Shown one piece after another: positions 1 through 11,748 of a stretch of DNA of 35,612 bases (its first letter is position 1; the number at the start of each line of letters is the position of its first letter). Both the position numbers and the translations under genes were made by a program. The notes under the pieces were generated by a model. That model did not search any database. It was not told where the DNA came from and saw nothing but the letters and a program-made list of their open reading frames with translations. The DNA is from Deltaproteobacteria bacterium (lineage in GTDB: Bacteria > Desulfobacterota > GWC2-55-46 > UBA9637): contig JACQEJ010000047.1 of NCBI GenBank assembly GCA_016200645.1, forward strand, positions 1 to 35,612, given 5' to 3'.

Positions 1-1
1 C

Positions 2-1039
2 AAGACAGGCAGCCTTGCAAAAAAGATACGGCTTGACCACAATGCCATCGTGGGCGATGTCATGTCCATAGATGCGGAGAAGGATTATGTTTCCGAGTCT
101 ATCTATTTCGGCACGGCCTATAATACCACCGGAACCTGGCAAGGGAAACTCGTAAAGATTTCAATACCCACTGCAACCGCAAGCGCAGACCTTTCCACAT
201 GGACTCCGGCATCAGCGGATATTAAATACCTCTTTGCGGACAACTATCCGTTCACTGCATCCCCGGATGTAACCAAGGATGATAAGGGAAATATCTGGAT
301 TTACGTAGGTTCCGGCAAATACTACAGCGATGTGGATGAAGCCGATACCTCGCGCCAGATATTCCTGGGTGTAAAAGACGCGGCAACTGTCATAACTTAT
401 CCTGTATCAACAACAACTGCTACCGTTGGCGTTAATAAGATGGATGACCGGACAGGGACCACTGTAACCGGAACCGTAACCGGCACGGCCCAGACGTGCA
501 CATTTAATCAAAGCCTCAACAGCGGCGCGGGCGGCTTTGAAATGCAGACCTATGTTAAATCTATCAGCGCTGACCCATCAACACTGCCGTCCGTGTCGAC
601 TGTGGGATGGTATATTAAACTGCCGGCTCCTACAGATACCGGTGTCAGCACAGCCGAGCGGGTTATTACAAGGCCGCTGGCAGCGGGCGGGCTTGTGGAT
701 TTTCTGACCTACAGGCCGAGCTCTGATGCCTGTTCCTATGGCGGAGATTCGTATATCTATGCAGTTGGCTATACCACAGGCGCGGCGCCGACCAGTGTGG
801 CAATCTCTTCATCCTCTATAACCGGAGGCACAACATCCGGCACGGTAACAGTGCAGCAGGGCATGAAACTTGGGCCTGGCGCGCCGCCAACAGGCGAGGC
901 CATTATCGTTCCGCCGCCAAAAGAGGGCGAGGAGCAGCTGCAAAAAAAGATACAGATAGCAACCGGCGTTATCATAGAGGCGACAAACAATACGCCGATA
1001 TCTATCGCGACAAAGATAGTTCACTGGCTGAAGAAGTAA
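2..1039 (+). CDS. PilY1-like type IV pilus-associated beta-propeller protein, C-terminal part (5' truncated by window edge)
   Basis: Open frame continues to the window edge (…KTGSLAKKIRLDHNAIVGDVMSIDAEKDYVSESIYFGTAY…); PilY1-like propeller motif and location next to pilMNOPQ. Confidence 0.7.
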   Translation, partial: KTGSLAKKIRLDHNAIVGDVMSIDAEKDYVSESIYFGTAYNTTGTWQGKLVKISIPTATASADLSTWTPASADIKYLFADNYPFTASPDVTKDDKGNIWIYVGSGKYYSDVDEADTSRQIFLGVKDAATVITYPVSTTTATVGVNKMDDRTGTTVTGTVTGTAQTCTFNQSLNSGAGGFEMQTYVKSISADPSTLPSVSTVGWYIKLPAPTDTGVSTAERVITRPLAAGGLVDFLTYRPSSDACSYGGDSYIYAVGYTTGAAPTSVAISSSSITGGTTSGTVTVQQGMKLGPGAPPTGEAIIVPPPKEGEEQLQKKIQIATGVIIEATNNTPISIATKIVHWLKK

Positions 1040-1045
1040 AAGTTA

Positions 1046-1106
1046 TGTAGGGGCAGGCCACCGTGCCTGCCCTTTTAGGGGCAACCACAGGGGGATTGCC
1101 CCTACA
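1046..1106. repeat. Palindromic element with 10-bp terminal inverted repeats (TGTAGGGGCA…TGCCCCTACA) and two internal hairpins
   Basis: GGGCAGGC/GCCTGCCC and AGGGGCAA/TTGCCCCT stems nested inside the terminal inverted repeats; followed by a T/C-rich run. Confidence 0.75.
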
Positions 1107-1159
1107 TTTTTCCCCTTCCTTTCCCCCTTTTTTTATGTTACTTAATTCCCCTATCTTCT

Positions 1160-1968
1160 ATGGCGGAAAAACCTAAAAGCGTAGGGACGACTCGCCGGGT
1201 CGCCCCTACTAAAAAACACGTCCCGCGGGTTAAGAACAAGGATGGCACGATTATCGTCCCTGCTCAGGCCATCGTTGCTCCGTGGTATCTTCAGGGGAGA
1301 AACCTCATCCTTATCATTATCGGGGTAACGCTTCTCCTTGTCCTTGTCATGCAATGGCTGGGAATGAAAGGACAAGAGACGGTTCAAACTGTGCAGCAGG
1401 TTTCTAAACCTGCCCAGCCAAAACCGGAGACAATTTTAAAGGAAACTCCAAAGGCCGATATAATTCCTAAAATCATCTCAATAAAATTGGGGCAATGGTT
1501 GCTTATGAGTGGAGAAAAAACGGAGAGCCGCTGGATTCAGCCGGAGAAGTCTTGTCGTCTGACTTTAAGAAGGGCGACACCATATCCCTCACGGCTGTGC
1601 CTTCGGACGGGAAACAGAAGGGGACGCCTGTTATGGTTGTTACCCATATCTTTAATTCTGCGCCGGTAATAACTTCCACTATCAAAGATTCAAAAATGAT
1701 TGATAAGGTTTTTACCTATCAGGTAAAGGCGGAAGACCCGGATAATGATACGCTTGCCTACACACTTCTCGGTTATCCGGACGGCATGACCATTGACCCC
1801 AAAACAGGCCTCATAAAATGGGCAGCGCCTTCGGGATTTAAAGGCAAGACAAATGTGATGGTATCGGTAAGCGACGTGGCGGGCGGAGAGGCCAAGCAAA
1901 TCTTCAGCATCCAGATAAATCAGGAAGCGAATCAAGAGCAAAAGCAAACAGAGCAAAAACAAAAGTAA
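1160..1968 (+). pseudogene. Membrane-anchored Ig-like/cadherin-like domain protein, apparently frameshifted near 1485-1497
   Basis: ORF 1160..1669 carries the N-terminal TM helix; ORF 1495..1968 in another frame carries the Ig-like/He_PIG-like domain (NSAPVITSTIKDSKMIDKVFTYQVKAEDPDNDTLAYTLLGYPDGMTIDPKTGLIKW). Together they look like one protein. Confidence 0.6.
1181..1209. repeat. Single palindrome GTAGGGACGAC…GTCGCCCCTAC inside the coding frame
   Basis: 11-bp stem with one mismatch; same GTAGGGGC…GCCCCTAC end motif as the element at 1046..1106; encodes VGTTRRVAPT. Confidence 0.65.
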
Positions 1969-2043
1969 AGAACGATTGAGGGTGAATACGCCGTGTCGTT
2001 TTATGCACATTTATATGAAATTATATTTGAATTAAAAAAATAC

Positions 2044-2072
2044 TTGACAAATAAATCAAATTGGAATAAAGT
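2044..2072 (+). promoter_or_regulatory. Sigma70-type promoter upstream of the XRE gene/pil cluster
   Basis: TTGACA (2044-2049), 17-nt spacer, TAAAGT (2067-2072), 11 nt before the ATG at 2084. Confidence 0.45.
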
Positions 2073-2083
2073 TTGCCTAAAAT

Positions 2084-2281
2084 ATGCCGAAGAATAACCT
2101 GAAAAAACTACGGGAAGAACTTTTGATAAGCAAGGCGGAGCTTGCCAGAAAGGCGGGGATTTCTCCGCTTACAATAGATAGGGTTGAGAACGGCCATACC
2201 TGCAGGGTTGATACCAAGCGAAAGATTATTCAGGCGCTGGGGCTCAAACTCTCTGAAAAAGATAAGGTATTTAAAGGATAA
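2084..2281 (+). CDS. Small XRE-family helix-turn-helix regulator
   Basis: 65 aa: LKKLREELLISKAELARKAGISPLTIDRVENGHTCRVDTKRKIIQALG is a typical XRE HTH. Confidence 0.85.
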   Translation: MPKNNLKKLREELLISKAELARKAGISPLTIDRVENGHTCRVDTKRKIIQALGLKLSEKDKVFKG

Positions 2282-2351
2282 AAATTATCTTAAGAGTGAT
2301 ATTGGTCACAGATAAAAGCAGTGTAAAGAGGTAAAAAGGTAAAGAGGAACT

Positions 2352-3416
2352 ATGGCATTTTCTTTATTTAAAAAAACCGATGTAGTCGGTCTTGATATTG
2401 GCTCCAATTCCATCAAGCTCATCCAGCTTGCCCCAACCAAAAAGGGATGGAAGCTGGTGAATATCGGCATGAGCAATCTTCCGCCCGAGGCCATTGTGGA
2501 CGGCTCTATTATAGATTCCATGACTGTTATAAGCGCTGTAAAGGAGCTTGCCGCACAGCAGGGTATAAAGATAAAAAACTGCGTTTCTGCACTGACCGGG
2601 CATTCTGTTATTATCAAGAAGGTGAATCTGCCGGTTATGACCGAGGCGGAGCTGGCAGAATCCATTCAATGGGAGGCGGAGCAGTATATACCCTTCCCCA
2701 TAACCGATGTGAATATAGATTTCCAGATACTCGGCGCGGATACGGAGGGAAGAGGCCAGATGGAGGTAATGCTGGTTGCGGTGAAGAAGGATGTGATAAA
2801 TGATTATACGAATGTGATAAAAGAGGCGGGTCTCATTCCTGTGGTTGTGGATGTGGATTCTTTTGCATTGGAAAATATGTTCGAGATGAATTATGCCATT
2901 GCGCCCAATGAGAATATAGCAATAATCAATATCGGGGCGACTATTACGAGCATCAATGTTCTGAGAAGCGGCATCACGATATTTACCAGGGCAATCCCCC
3001 TGGGCGGAAACCAGTTTACCGAAGAGATACAGAAGGCGTTGGGTATAAGCTTTAAAGATGCGGAAACCTTGAAGCTCGGAGGCGAGGTGAGCGGCATAGA
3101 CGCAGAAGCCGTTCCCCAGGTGATTGAGCGGATTTCAGGCAATGTTGCGATGGAGATTAAGAGGAGCATAGATTTTTTCCTCGGCGGGGCCCCGGGGATG
3201 TTTATCGGCAAGATATATTTAAGCGGCGGCTGCGCAAAGACAAAGGGTTTGCCTGCCATTATTCAGGAGAGGACTGCAATACCGGTTGAGATGCTCAATC
3301 CATTTGCCAACATAGAGTGCAGCCCAAAGAAATTTGCCCTTGATTATATCAAAGAAATTGCGCCATACTTTGGCGTCGGTGTCGGCCTTGGCATGAGGAA
3401 GGTTGGCGACAAATGA
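2352..3416 (+). CDS. pilM: Type IV pilus assembly protein PilM
   Basis: Actin-like ATPase motifs VVGLDIGSNSIKLIQL…; first gene of a syntenic pilMNOPQ block. Confidence 0.95.
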   Translation: MAFSLFKKTDVVGLDIGSNSIKLIQLAPTKKGWKLVNIGMSNLPPEAIVDGSIIDSMTVISAVKELAAQQGIKIKNCVSALTGHSVIIKKVNLPVMTEAELAESIQWEAEQYIPFPITDVNIDFQILGADTEGRGQMEVMLVAVKKDVINDYTNVIKEAGLIPVVVDVDSFALENMFEMNYAIAPNENIAIINIGATITSINVLRSGITIFTRAIPLGGNQFTEEIQKALGISFKDAETLKLGGEVSGIDAEAVPQVIERISGNVAMEIKRSIDFFLGGAPGMFIGKIYLSGGCAKTKGLPAIIQERTAIPVEMLNPFANIECSPKKFALDYIKEIAPYFGVGVGLGMRKVGDK

Positions 3417-3952
3417 TAAGGATAAATCTTTTACCTATAAGGGCTGCGAAAAAGAAGGAATCAATAAGGCAGCAGCTTTCCATAGCAGGGTTGAGCATCG
3501 TGTTGCTGCTCATCATACTCGGCGTTCTTTATTTTTCCGTCACAAAGAAGATAGGTGAACTTAAAGGTTCTATTGCTGCGGAAGAGAAGACCATTGCCCA
3601 GCTTGATAAGGAGATAGGAGAATTAAAGAATATTGAGGCTGAAAAGAAAGTGGTTTTAGACAAGCTGAATATAGTCAAGCAGCTTGAGGTGAATAAAAGA
3701 AGGCACTTAAAGATGTTTGTCGATATTGCCGGTTCCATCCCTGAAAAACTGTGGATTGACTCGCTTAAGGAGTCCGGCAAGACTATTGCCATAACAGGTT
3801 TTGCTGCGGCTGATGATATCGTAGCGGATTTTATGCGGCGCCTTGAAAAGGGCCTTCCTGGGTGGAAGGTTGAGCTTGAGGTTGTGAGTCAGGTGGAGAA
3901 GGAAAAGATAAAGCTGGCCGGTTTTACCATCAGGCTTGAAGGGTTGAAATAG
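3413..3952 (+). CDS. pilN: Type IV pilus assembly protein PilN
   Basis: MIRINLLPIRAAKKKESIRQQ N-terminus, TM helix, coiled coil; overlaps pilM stop by 4 nt. Confidence 0.95.
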   Translation: MIRINLLPIRAAKKKESIRQQLSIAGLSIVLLLIILGVLYFSVTKKIGELKGSIAAEEKTIAQLDKEIGELKNIEAEKKVVLDKLNIVKQLEVNKRRHLKMFVDIAGSIPEKLWIDSLKESGKTIAITGFAAADDIVADFMRRLEKGLPGWKVELEVVSQVEKEKIKLAGFTIRLEGLK

Positions 3953-4014
3953 AAGCCGCCCTGCATGGGCAATGGCAGACAGGAGCTATGGCAGTTAAAT
4001 CATAGGTGTAAAAG

Positions 4015-4620
4015 ATGAGTCCTCTACCTAAGATAGATGCGAATATAATACTTAAGCTGCCTTTGTGGCAGAGGGTTTTGATATTAGGGGTTATCTGGCT
4101 TATTATAGGAGGTTTGTTTTATTATTTTTTATATAGTGATAAATTGGCTGAGAGCAGCGCTTTAAGCGCTAAGCTGGAAGGGCTTAAAAACGATAGCGCC
4201 AAGAAGCAAAATCTTGCCGGCGACCTGCCGAAATTTAAAAAGGAGAAGGAGGATCTGGATAATCAGCTAAAGCAGGCCCTTGCTCAGCTTCCGAATGAGA
4301 AGGAGATTGCAAACCTGCTTCAAAGCATATCTGACGCAGCAAAGGCATCCAGGCTGGACATATTGACCTTTAAGCCAGGCAAGGAAACGCCAAAAGGGTT
4401 TTATGCCGAGGTTACGATTGACATGAAGGTGGAAGGCGGCTATGCCAGCCTCGTTTCTTTTTTTGAAAAGGTTGCAGACCTGCCGAGGATAGTGAATATA
4501 AACGGCTTGACCATAACAAGCGGCAAAGAGGTCAGGGGAGATATTATGCTGTCAGCCAGTTTTGCGGCAACGACATTTAAGTTTTTAGCGCAGGCGGAGG
4601 CGCCGCAAGGGAAAAAGTAG
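4015..4620 (+). CDS. pilO: Type IV pilus assembly protein PilO
   Basis: Single TM helix, coiled coil, PilO ferredoxin-like domain; synteny. Confidence 0.93.
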   Translation: MSPLPKIDANIILKLPLWQRVLILGVIWLIIGGLFYYFLYSDKLAESSALSAKLEGLKNDSAKKQNLAGDLPKFKKEKEDLDNQLKQALAQLPNEKEIANLLQSISDAAKASRLDILTFKPGKETPKGFYAEVTIDMKVEGGYASLVSFFEKVADLPRIVNINGLTITSGKEVRGDIMLSASFAATTFKFLAQAEAPQGKK

Positions 4621-4860
4621 ACAGCAAATAATAGTAGACAGTAGATAGGGAAAAGCAGAAAGAGAAAAAAATGAAAAACAACAAAAAAGAAAGTAGACAG
4701 CATGTAGTAGACAGTAGACAGGGAAAAACAAAGACAAAGAAGTTCCTGTCTACTGTCTACTCTCTACTGTCTACTAAAAATACTGTCTACAGTCTACCGT
4801 CTACTTGTAAAAAGTCTATTAGCTGCTGTCTACTTTCTACAGTCTACTGCCTGCTGCTTC
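4617..4860. repeat. Heptameric (GTAGACA / TGTCTAC) repeat region forming an inverted repeat, spanning the pilO-pilP junction and the 5' part of pilP
   Basis: Perfect 17-bp stem: AGTAGACAGTAGACAGG (4706-4722) / CCTGTCTACTGTCTACT (4745-4761); further TGTCTAC copies to about 4850. Confidence 0.85.
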
Positions 4861-5338
4861 TCAACGGCTGTCAGCAGGGCGCTCCGCCGCAGCCTCAGCC
4901 TTCGGCTGCGCCGCAGGCAAAAAAAGAGGCGCCCAAACCGGCTGCAGCGCCTGTTCCTTCAGAAACAAAGGAGGAGAAAAAGCCAGAGGCTGCGGTTGAT
5001 ATAAAACAAAAAAACCCATTTAAGCCGTTTATTGCCAAAGCAGAGAAGCTTGCGGTAGTTGTGCCCAAAACACCGCTGCAGAAATATGAATTGGAACAGC
5101 TCAAAGTGGTGGCAATAATATGGGGTTTAGATGGCTCCATTGCAATGGTCGAGGCGCCGGACGGGAAAGGCTATTCAGTAAAAAGAGGCGACCTCATTGG
5201 AAATAGAGACGGCAGGGTAAAGCGAATAGAGAAAGACAAGATTGTAGTGGAAGAGCGGTTTACAGAGGCCGGCGGAGAGGTTACGACCAGCGAATTTGAG
5301 CTAAAACTGCCGCTGCCCAAAGGAGAGGAGGAATTTAA

Positions 5339-5342
<4 letters not shown>
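4671..5342 (+). CDS. pilP: Type IV pilus lipoprotein PilP with repeat-derived N-terminus
   Basis: Lipobox LLLNGC; Pro/Ala linker; KNPFKPF and LEQLKVVAIIWGLDGSIAMVEAPDGKGYSVKRGDLIG typical of PilP. Confidence 0.9.
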
Positions 5343-8287
<2,945 letters not shown>

Positions 8288-8310
8288 TGTATTCATGAGA
8301 ATACAGACAT

Positions 8311-8340
8311 AAAATGCACCCCATGGGGTGCATTTTTTTT
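8311..8340 (+). terminator. Rho-independent terminator after pilQ
   Basis: aaaATGCACCCCATGGGGTGCATttttttt: perfect hairpin followed by T8. Confidence 0.9.
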
Positions 8341-8407
8341 GAGAAGATGCTACGATTGCACGGATTATAAAGGCTGATTACACAGATTCATACAAAGAGG
8401 GGCATTT

Positions 8408-9631
8408 ATGCTGAGGTATCTGACAGCAGGAGAGTCGCACGGCAAGTGTCTTACCGCTATTTTGGAAGGCATGCCGGCAAATCTTTCCTTGACCGGTGAT
8501 GATATAAATAAAGAGCTTAGCCGCAGGCAGATTGGTTATGGCCGCGGCGGCAGGATGGCAATTGAAAAAGATGAGGTAGAGATTGCCTCTGGTGTGAGAT
8601 TTGGGAAAACCATAGGCTCGCCCATTGCTATGATTATAAAAAATAAGGATTGGGAGAATTGGGAAGAAATAATGAATATAGGGGCAAGGGGCAAGGGGCA
8701 ATGGGCAATGGGGGAAGAAGTGACAAGACCAAGACCAGGCCATGCGGATTTAGCCGGCGCTTTGAAATATGGGCATTACGATATCCGAAATATCCTTGAA
8801 CGTTCCAGCGCCCGAGAGACCGCTGCAAGGGTTGCGGTTGGCGCTGTATGCAAAAGATTTTTAGATGAATTCGGAATTAAGGTGATGAGCTGGGTAGTGG
8901 AAATAGGCGGGGTAGAAGTAAGTTCAAAGTTCAAAGTTCAAAGTTCAAAGTTAGAAGATATTTTTTTTAATGCAGAAGCCTCTGATGTTCGGTGTCCTGA
9001 TAAAAAGATTTCAGAAAGGATGAGAAAGGCGATAGATATGGCAAGAAAAAATGGCGACAGCCTCGGCGGGATATTTAAAATTGCCGTAACCGGCGTTCCC
9101 CCAGGCCTTGGAAGCCATGTCCAGTGGGACAGAAAATTGGACGGCAATCTTGCCAGGGCGCTGATGAGCATACAGGCTATCAAAGGGGTTGAGGCGGGCA
9201 TGGGATTTGAAGCGGCTGAAAAATTTGGTTCAGAGGCGCATGATGAAATCTTTTATAAAAAGGGGCAAGGGGCAAGGGGCAAGGGGCAGGAAAACTGGCC
9301 TATGGAGCCGCGATTTTACCGGAAGACCAATAATGCCGGCGGCATAGAGGGCGGTATGAGCAATGGCGAGCCGATAATACTTCGTGCTGCAATGAAGCCG
9401 ATTCCAACGCTCTATAAGCCGCTCCATTCGGCAGATATAAAAACAAAAAAAACTTTTCAGGCAAGCGTAGAGCGGTCTGATATATGCGCCGTGCCTGCCG
9501 CATCTGTGATTGGCGAGGCTGTGGTTGCCTTTGAGGTAGCAAATGCATTTATAGATAAGTTCGGCGGCGATTCTGTTGATGAGATAAAGAGGAATTATCG
9601 GGGGTATTTGGAGTATTTGAGGAGGTTTTAA
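8408..9631 (+). CDS. aroC: Chorismate synthase
   Basis: [101 protein letters not shown]. Confidence 0.97.
   Translation: MLRYLTAGESHGKCLTAILEGMPANLSLTGDDINKELSRRQIGYGRGGRMAIEKDEVEIASGVRFGKTIGSPIAMIIKNKDWENWEEIMNIGARGKGQWAMGEEVTRPRPGHADLAGALKYGHYDIRNILERSSARETAARVAVGAVCKRFLDEFGIKVMSWVVEIGGVEVSSKFKVQSSKLEDIFFNAEASDVRCPDKKISERMRKAIDMARKNGDSLGGIFKIAVTGVPPGLGSHVQWDRKLDGNLARALMSIQAIKGVEAGMGFEAAEKFGSEAHDEIFYKKGQGARGKGQENWPMEPRFYRKTNNAGGIEGGMSNGEPIILRAAMKPIPTLYKPLHSADIKTKKTFQASVERSDICAVPAASVIGEAVVAFEVANAFIDKFGGDSVDEIKRNYRGYLEYLRRF
8681..8714. repeat. Heptameric repeat (GGGGCAA/TGGGCAA)n inside aroC
   Basis: ggggcaa ggggcaa ggggcaa tgggcaa tgggg; translated [11 protein letters not shown]. Confidence 0.9.
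8921..8952. repeat. Heptameric repeat (AGTTCAA)x4.6 inside aroC
   Basis: agttcaa x4 + agtt; translated [11 protein letters not shown]. Confidence 0.92.
9261..9290. repeat. Heptameric repeat (AGGGGCA)x4 inside aroC
   Basis: aggggca x4 + gg; translated [10 protein letters not shown]. Confidence 0.92.
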
Positions 9632-9709
9632 TCAAGGCTATAGGCTATAGGCTATGGGCTATAGGAAAAACCTATTGCCCATCGCCTCTTGCCCATTGCC
9701 TGTAGTTCT
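9632..9709. repeat. Palindromic heptamer array (AGGCTAT … ATTGCCC) between aroC and aroK
   Basis: ggctataggctataggctatgggctatagg-aaaaa-cctattgcccatcgcctcttgcccattgcc; arms imperfectly complementary. Confidence 0.85.
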
Positions 9710-10228
9710 ATGAAGAACATCGTTCTTACAGGTTTCATGGGAACCGGCAAGTCATCTGTCGGGAGACGGCTCGCCAGAGAATTACATCTCAAGTTTATTG
9801 ATACGGATGGGTTAATAGAAAAAGAGGCGGGGATAAACACAAACGGAATATTTGAAAAATTTGGAGAAGCATATTTCAGGGAGATGGAATCAAAAGTGAT
9901 AAATGAGATTTCCACCAGGAGAGATATGGTCATTGCCACAGGCGGCGGGGCTATTGTTAACCAGCAGAATCTTGAGGCGTTAAAGAGAAACGGCATTGTG
10001 ATATGTTTGACCGCATCAATTGATGCGATCCTTTCAAGAGTTGGGAGTGGCGATGAAAGACCCCTTCTTTCCCGAGGTGATAAAAAGGAGGCGATATCCA
10101 ATCTTTTGAAGCAGAGAGAGCCATTTTATAAAAAGGCGGATTTCATTATTGATACAACTACAAAGACTGTTGGCGAGGTAGTGGAAGAGATAAAGGAGAA
10201 GCTACTGGCTATGGGCGATAGGCAATAA
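9710..10228 (+). CDS. aroK: Shikimate kinase
   Basis: MKNIVLTGFMGTGKSSVGRRLA Walker A, IDTDGLIE, FGEAYFREMES, IATGGGAIV; start chosen at 9710 since the upstream ORF-track start lies in the repeat. Confidence 0.95.
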   Translation: MKNIVLTGFMGTGKSSVGRRLARELHLKFIDTDGLIEKEAGINTNGIFEKFGEAYFREMESKVINEISTRRDMVIATGGGAIVNQQNLEALKRNGIVICLTASIDAILSRVGSGDERPLLSRGDKKEAISNLLKQREPFYKKADFIIDTTTKTVGEVVEEIKEKLLAMGDRQ

Positions 10229-10342
10229 TACAGGCTATGGGCGATTGGCGATTGGCGATAGGTAAAATCCTATAGCCCATTGCCTATAGCCTATAGCCCA
10301 TAACCCATCACCTATAGCCCATTGCCTATCGCCTGTATTATT
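10205..10342. repeat. Long palindromic heptamer array between aroK and aroB (overlaps aroK 3' end)
   Basis: Outer perfect 12-bp stem AATAATACAGGC (10224-10235) / GCCTGTATTATT (10331-10342), then imperfect complementarity of GGCGATT/GGGCTAT units. Confidence 0.88.
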
Positions 10343-10344
10343 TT

Positions 10345-11436
10345 ATGCAACACATTACCGTAAATCTCGGCAAACGAAGCTATCCAATCCATATCGGGAG
10401 GAATAGTCTTGACATGGTTGGAGAGCTGATGAGGGAAGGCGGTTTATCCGGCAAGGCGGCCTGTATTACGAATCCCATTGTAGGAAAACTGTATGGCGAT
10501 AGGGCGTTTTCCAGCTTGAGCAGGGCCGGTTTTGAGCCGTATAGGATAGACATCCCTGATGGAGAGGAGTATAAAAGCCTTGAGTGGGTTTCGCATATAT
10601 ATGATAAGCTTATTGAATACAGGATGGAAAGACAGTCTCCTATTGTTGCCCTTGGCGGCGGTGTTGTTGGAGACATCGCGGGTTTTGCGGCCGCAACATA
10701 TTTGAGGGGCATCCCTTATGTTCAGGTTCCAACAACCCTTCTGGCCCAGGTGGACAGCTCTGTCGGCGGCAAGACAGGGGTAAATCATCCGATGGGCAAA
10801 AACCTTATCGGCTCATTCTATCAGCCAAAGATGGTGCTGATAGATGTGGATGCGCTCAAGACCCTTGAGCCCAGGGATATAAAGGCAGGCTTGGCTGAGG
10901 TGATTAAATATGGTATTATCCGGGACAGCGGTTTTTTCGCGTTCTTAGAAAGCAATTATAAAGATGCCCTTGCCCTCGGAGATAGTCTGGTTTATGCCAT
11001 CAAAGTGTCATGCAGCATAAAGGCAAAGGTAATAGAAGAAGACGAGACAGAAACAGGCGTCAGGGCAATATTGAACTTTGGCCATACGCTTGGCCATGCG
11101 ATAGAGGCAGCGACCCATTATAAGGAACTCCGGCACGGCGAAGCGGTGGCTATCGGTATGGCAGCAGCGGCGCGGCTGTCTTTGAAACTCGGTCTTTGCA
11201 ATAAAGATGTTTGCCAGAGGATTGAGGGGTTACTGGCAAAGGTTGGACTTCCGACGAAGCTATCAGCTGTCAGCTATCAGCTATCAGCTAAAGATCTGTT
11301 TCAGGCTATGGAGATAGATAAGAAGATGACCGGAGGAAAGATAAAGTTTGTTATGGTGGAAGATATCGGCAGGACAACCTTCAGGCAGCTAGACAGGGGT
11401 GATTTTCCCCTTGACTTGCTCGGAATTCTCAACTAA
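10345..11436 (+). CDS. aroB: 3-dehydroquinate synthase
   Basis: ALGGGVVGDIAGFAAATYLRGIPYVQVPTTLLAQVDSSVGGKTGVNHPMGKNLIGSFYQP; GHTLGHAIE. Confidence 0.97.
   Translation: MQHITVNLGKRSYPIHIGRNSLDMVGELMREGGLSGKAACITNPIVGKLYGDRAFSSLSRAGFEPYRIDIPDGEEYKSLEWVSHIYDKLIEYRMERQSPIVALGGGVVGDIAGFAAATYLRGIPYVQVPTTLLAQVDSSVGGKTGVNHPMGKNLIGSFYQPKMVLIDVDALKTLEPRDIKAGLAEVIKYGIIRDSGFFAFLESNYKDALALGDSLVYAIKVSCSIKAKVIEEDETETGVRAILNFGHTLGHAIEAATHYKELRHGEAVAIGMAAAARLSLKLGLCNKDVCQRIEGLLAKVGLPTKLSAVSYQLSAKDLFQAMEIDKKMTGGKIKFVMVEDIGRTTFRQLDRGDFPLDLLGILN
11258..11290. repeat. Heptameric repeat (AGCTATC)x4.7 inside aroB
   Basis: agctatc agctgtc agctatc agctatc agcta; translated KLSAVSYQLSA. Confidence 0.9.
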
Positions 11437-11442
11437 TTTGAT

Positions 11443-11748
11443 ATGCACATCACGAAACTGGAACAAACTATGGATCATATTGAAGAGGCGGTCATAGAAG
11501 ATGACAGCGGAGAATGGCTGCCGGATGATAAATTCTATACATTGACCATGGCAGAGATTTTAGAGAGGCAGGGTTTGAAGAGAGACGCTTTGAGGATTTA
11601 TAAGAGGTTGCTTAAAAAGGGCGGGCAAAATAGTATTGCAATACAGGAGAGGATAGATAAGCTGAGTGGGCATTCTTTTCGGGCAAATGAGGAGATGAAA
11701 AAGGATTTTATCAAATGGATCAATAAACTTCAAAAAGGCGGCAATTGA
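11443..11748 (+). CDS. Small hypothetical protein (possible TPR-like helical hairpin)
   Basis: 101 aa; DDKFYTLTMAEILERQGLKRDALRIYKRLLKKG resembles a TPR unit; stop adjoins the next ATG. Confidence 0.6.
   Translation: MHITKLEQTMDHIEEAVIEDDSGEWLPDDKFYTLTMAEILERQGLKRDALRIYKRLLKKGGQNSIAIQERIDKLSGHSFRANEEMKKDFIKWINKLQKGGN

Noticed and set aside
2447-2803. Alternate-frame and antisense ORFs inside pilM, accC, recN and other clear genes
   Set aside because: They overlap well-supported CDSs in other frames and have low-complexity or unnatural composition.
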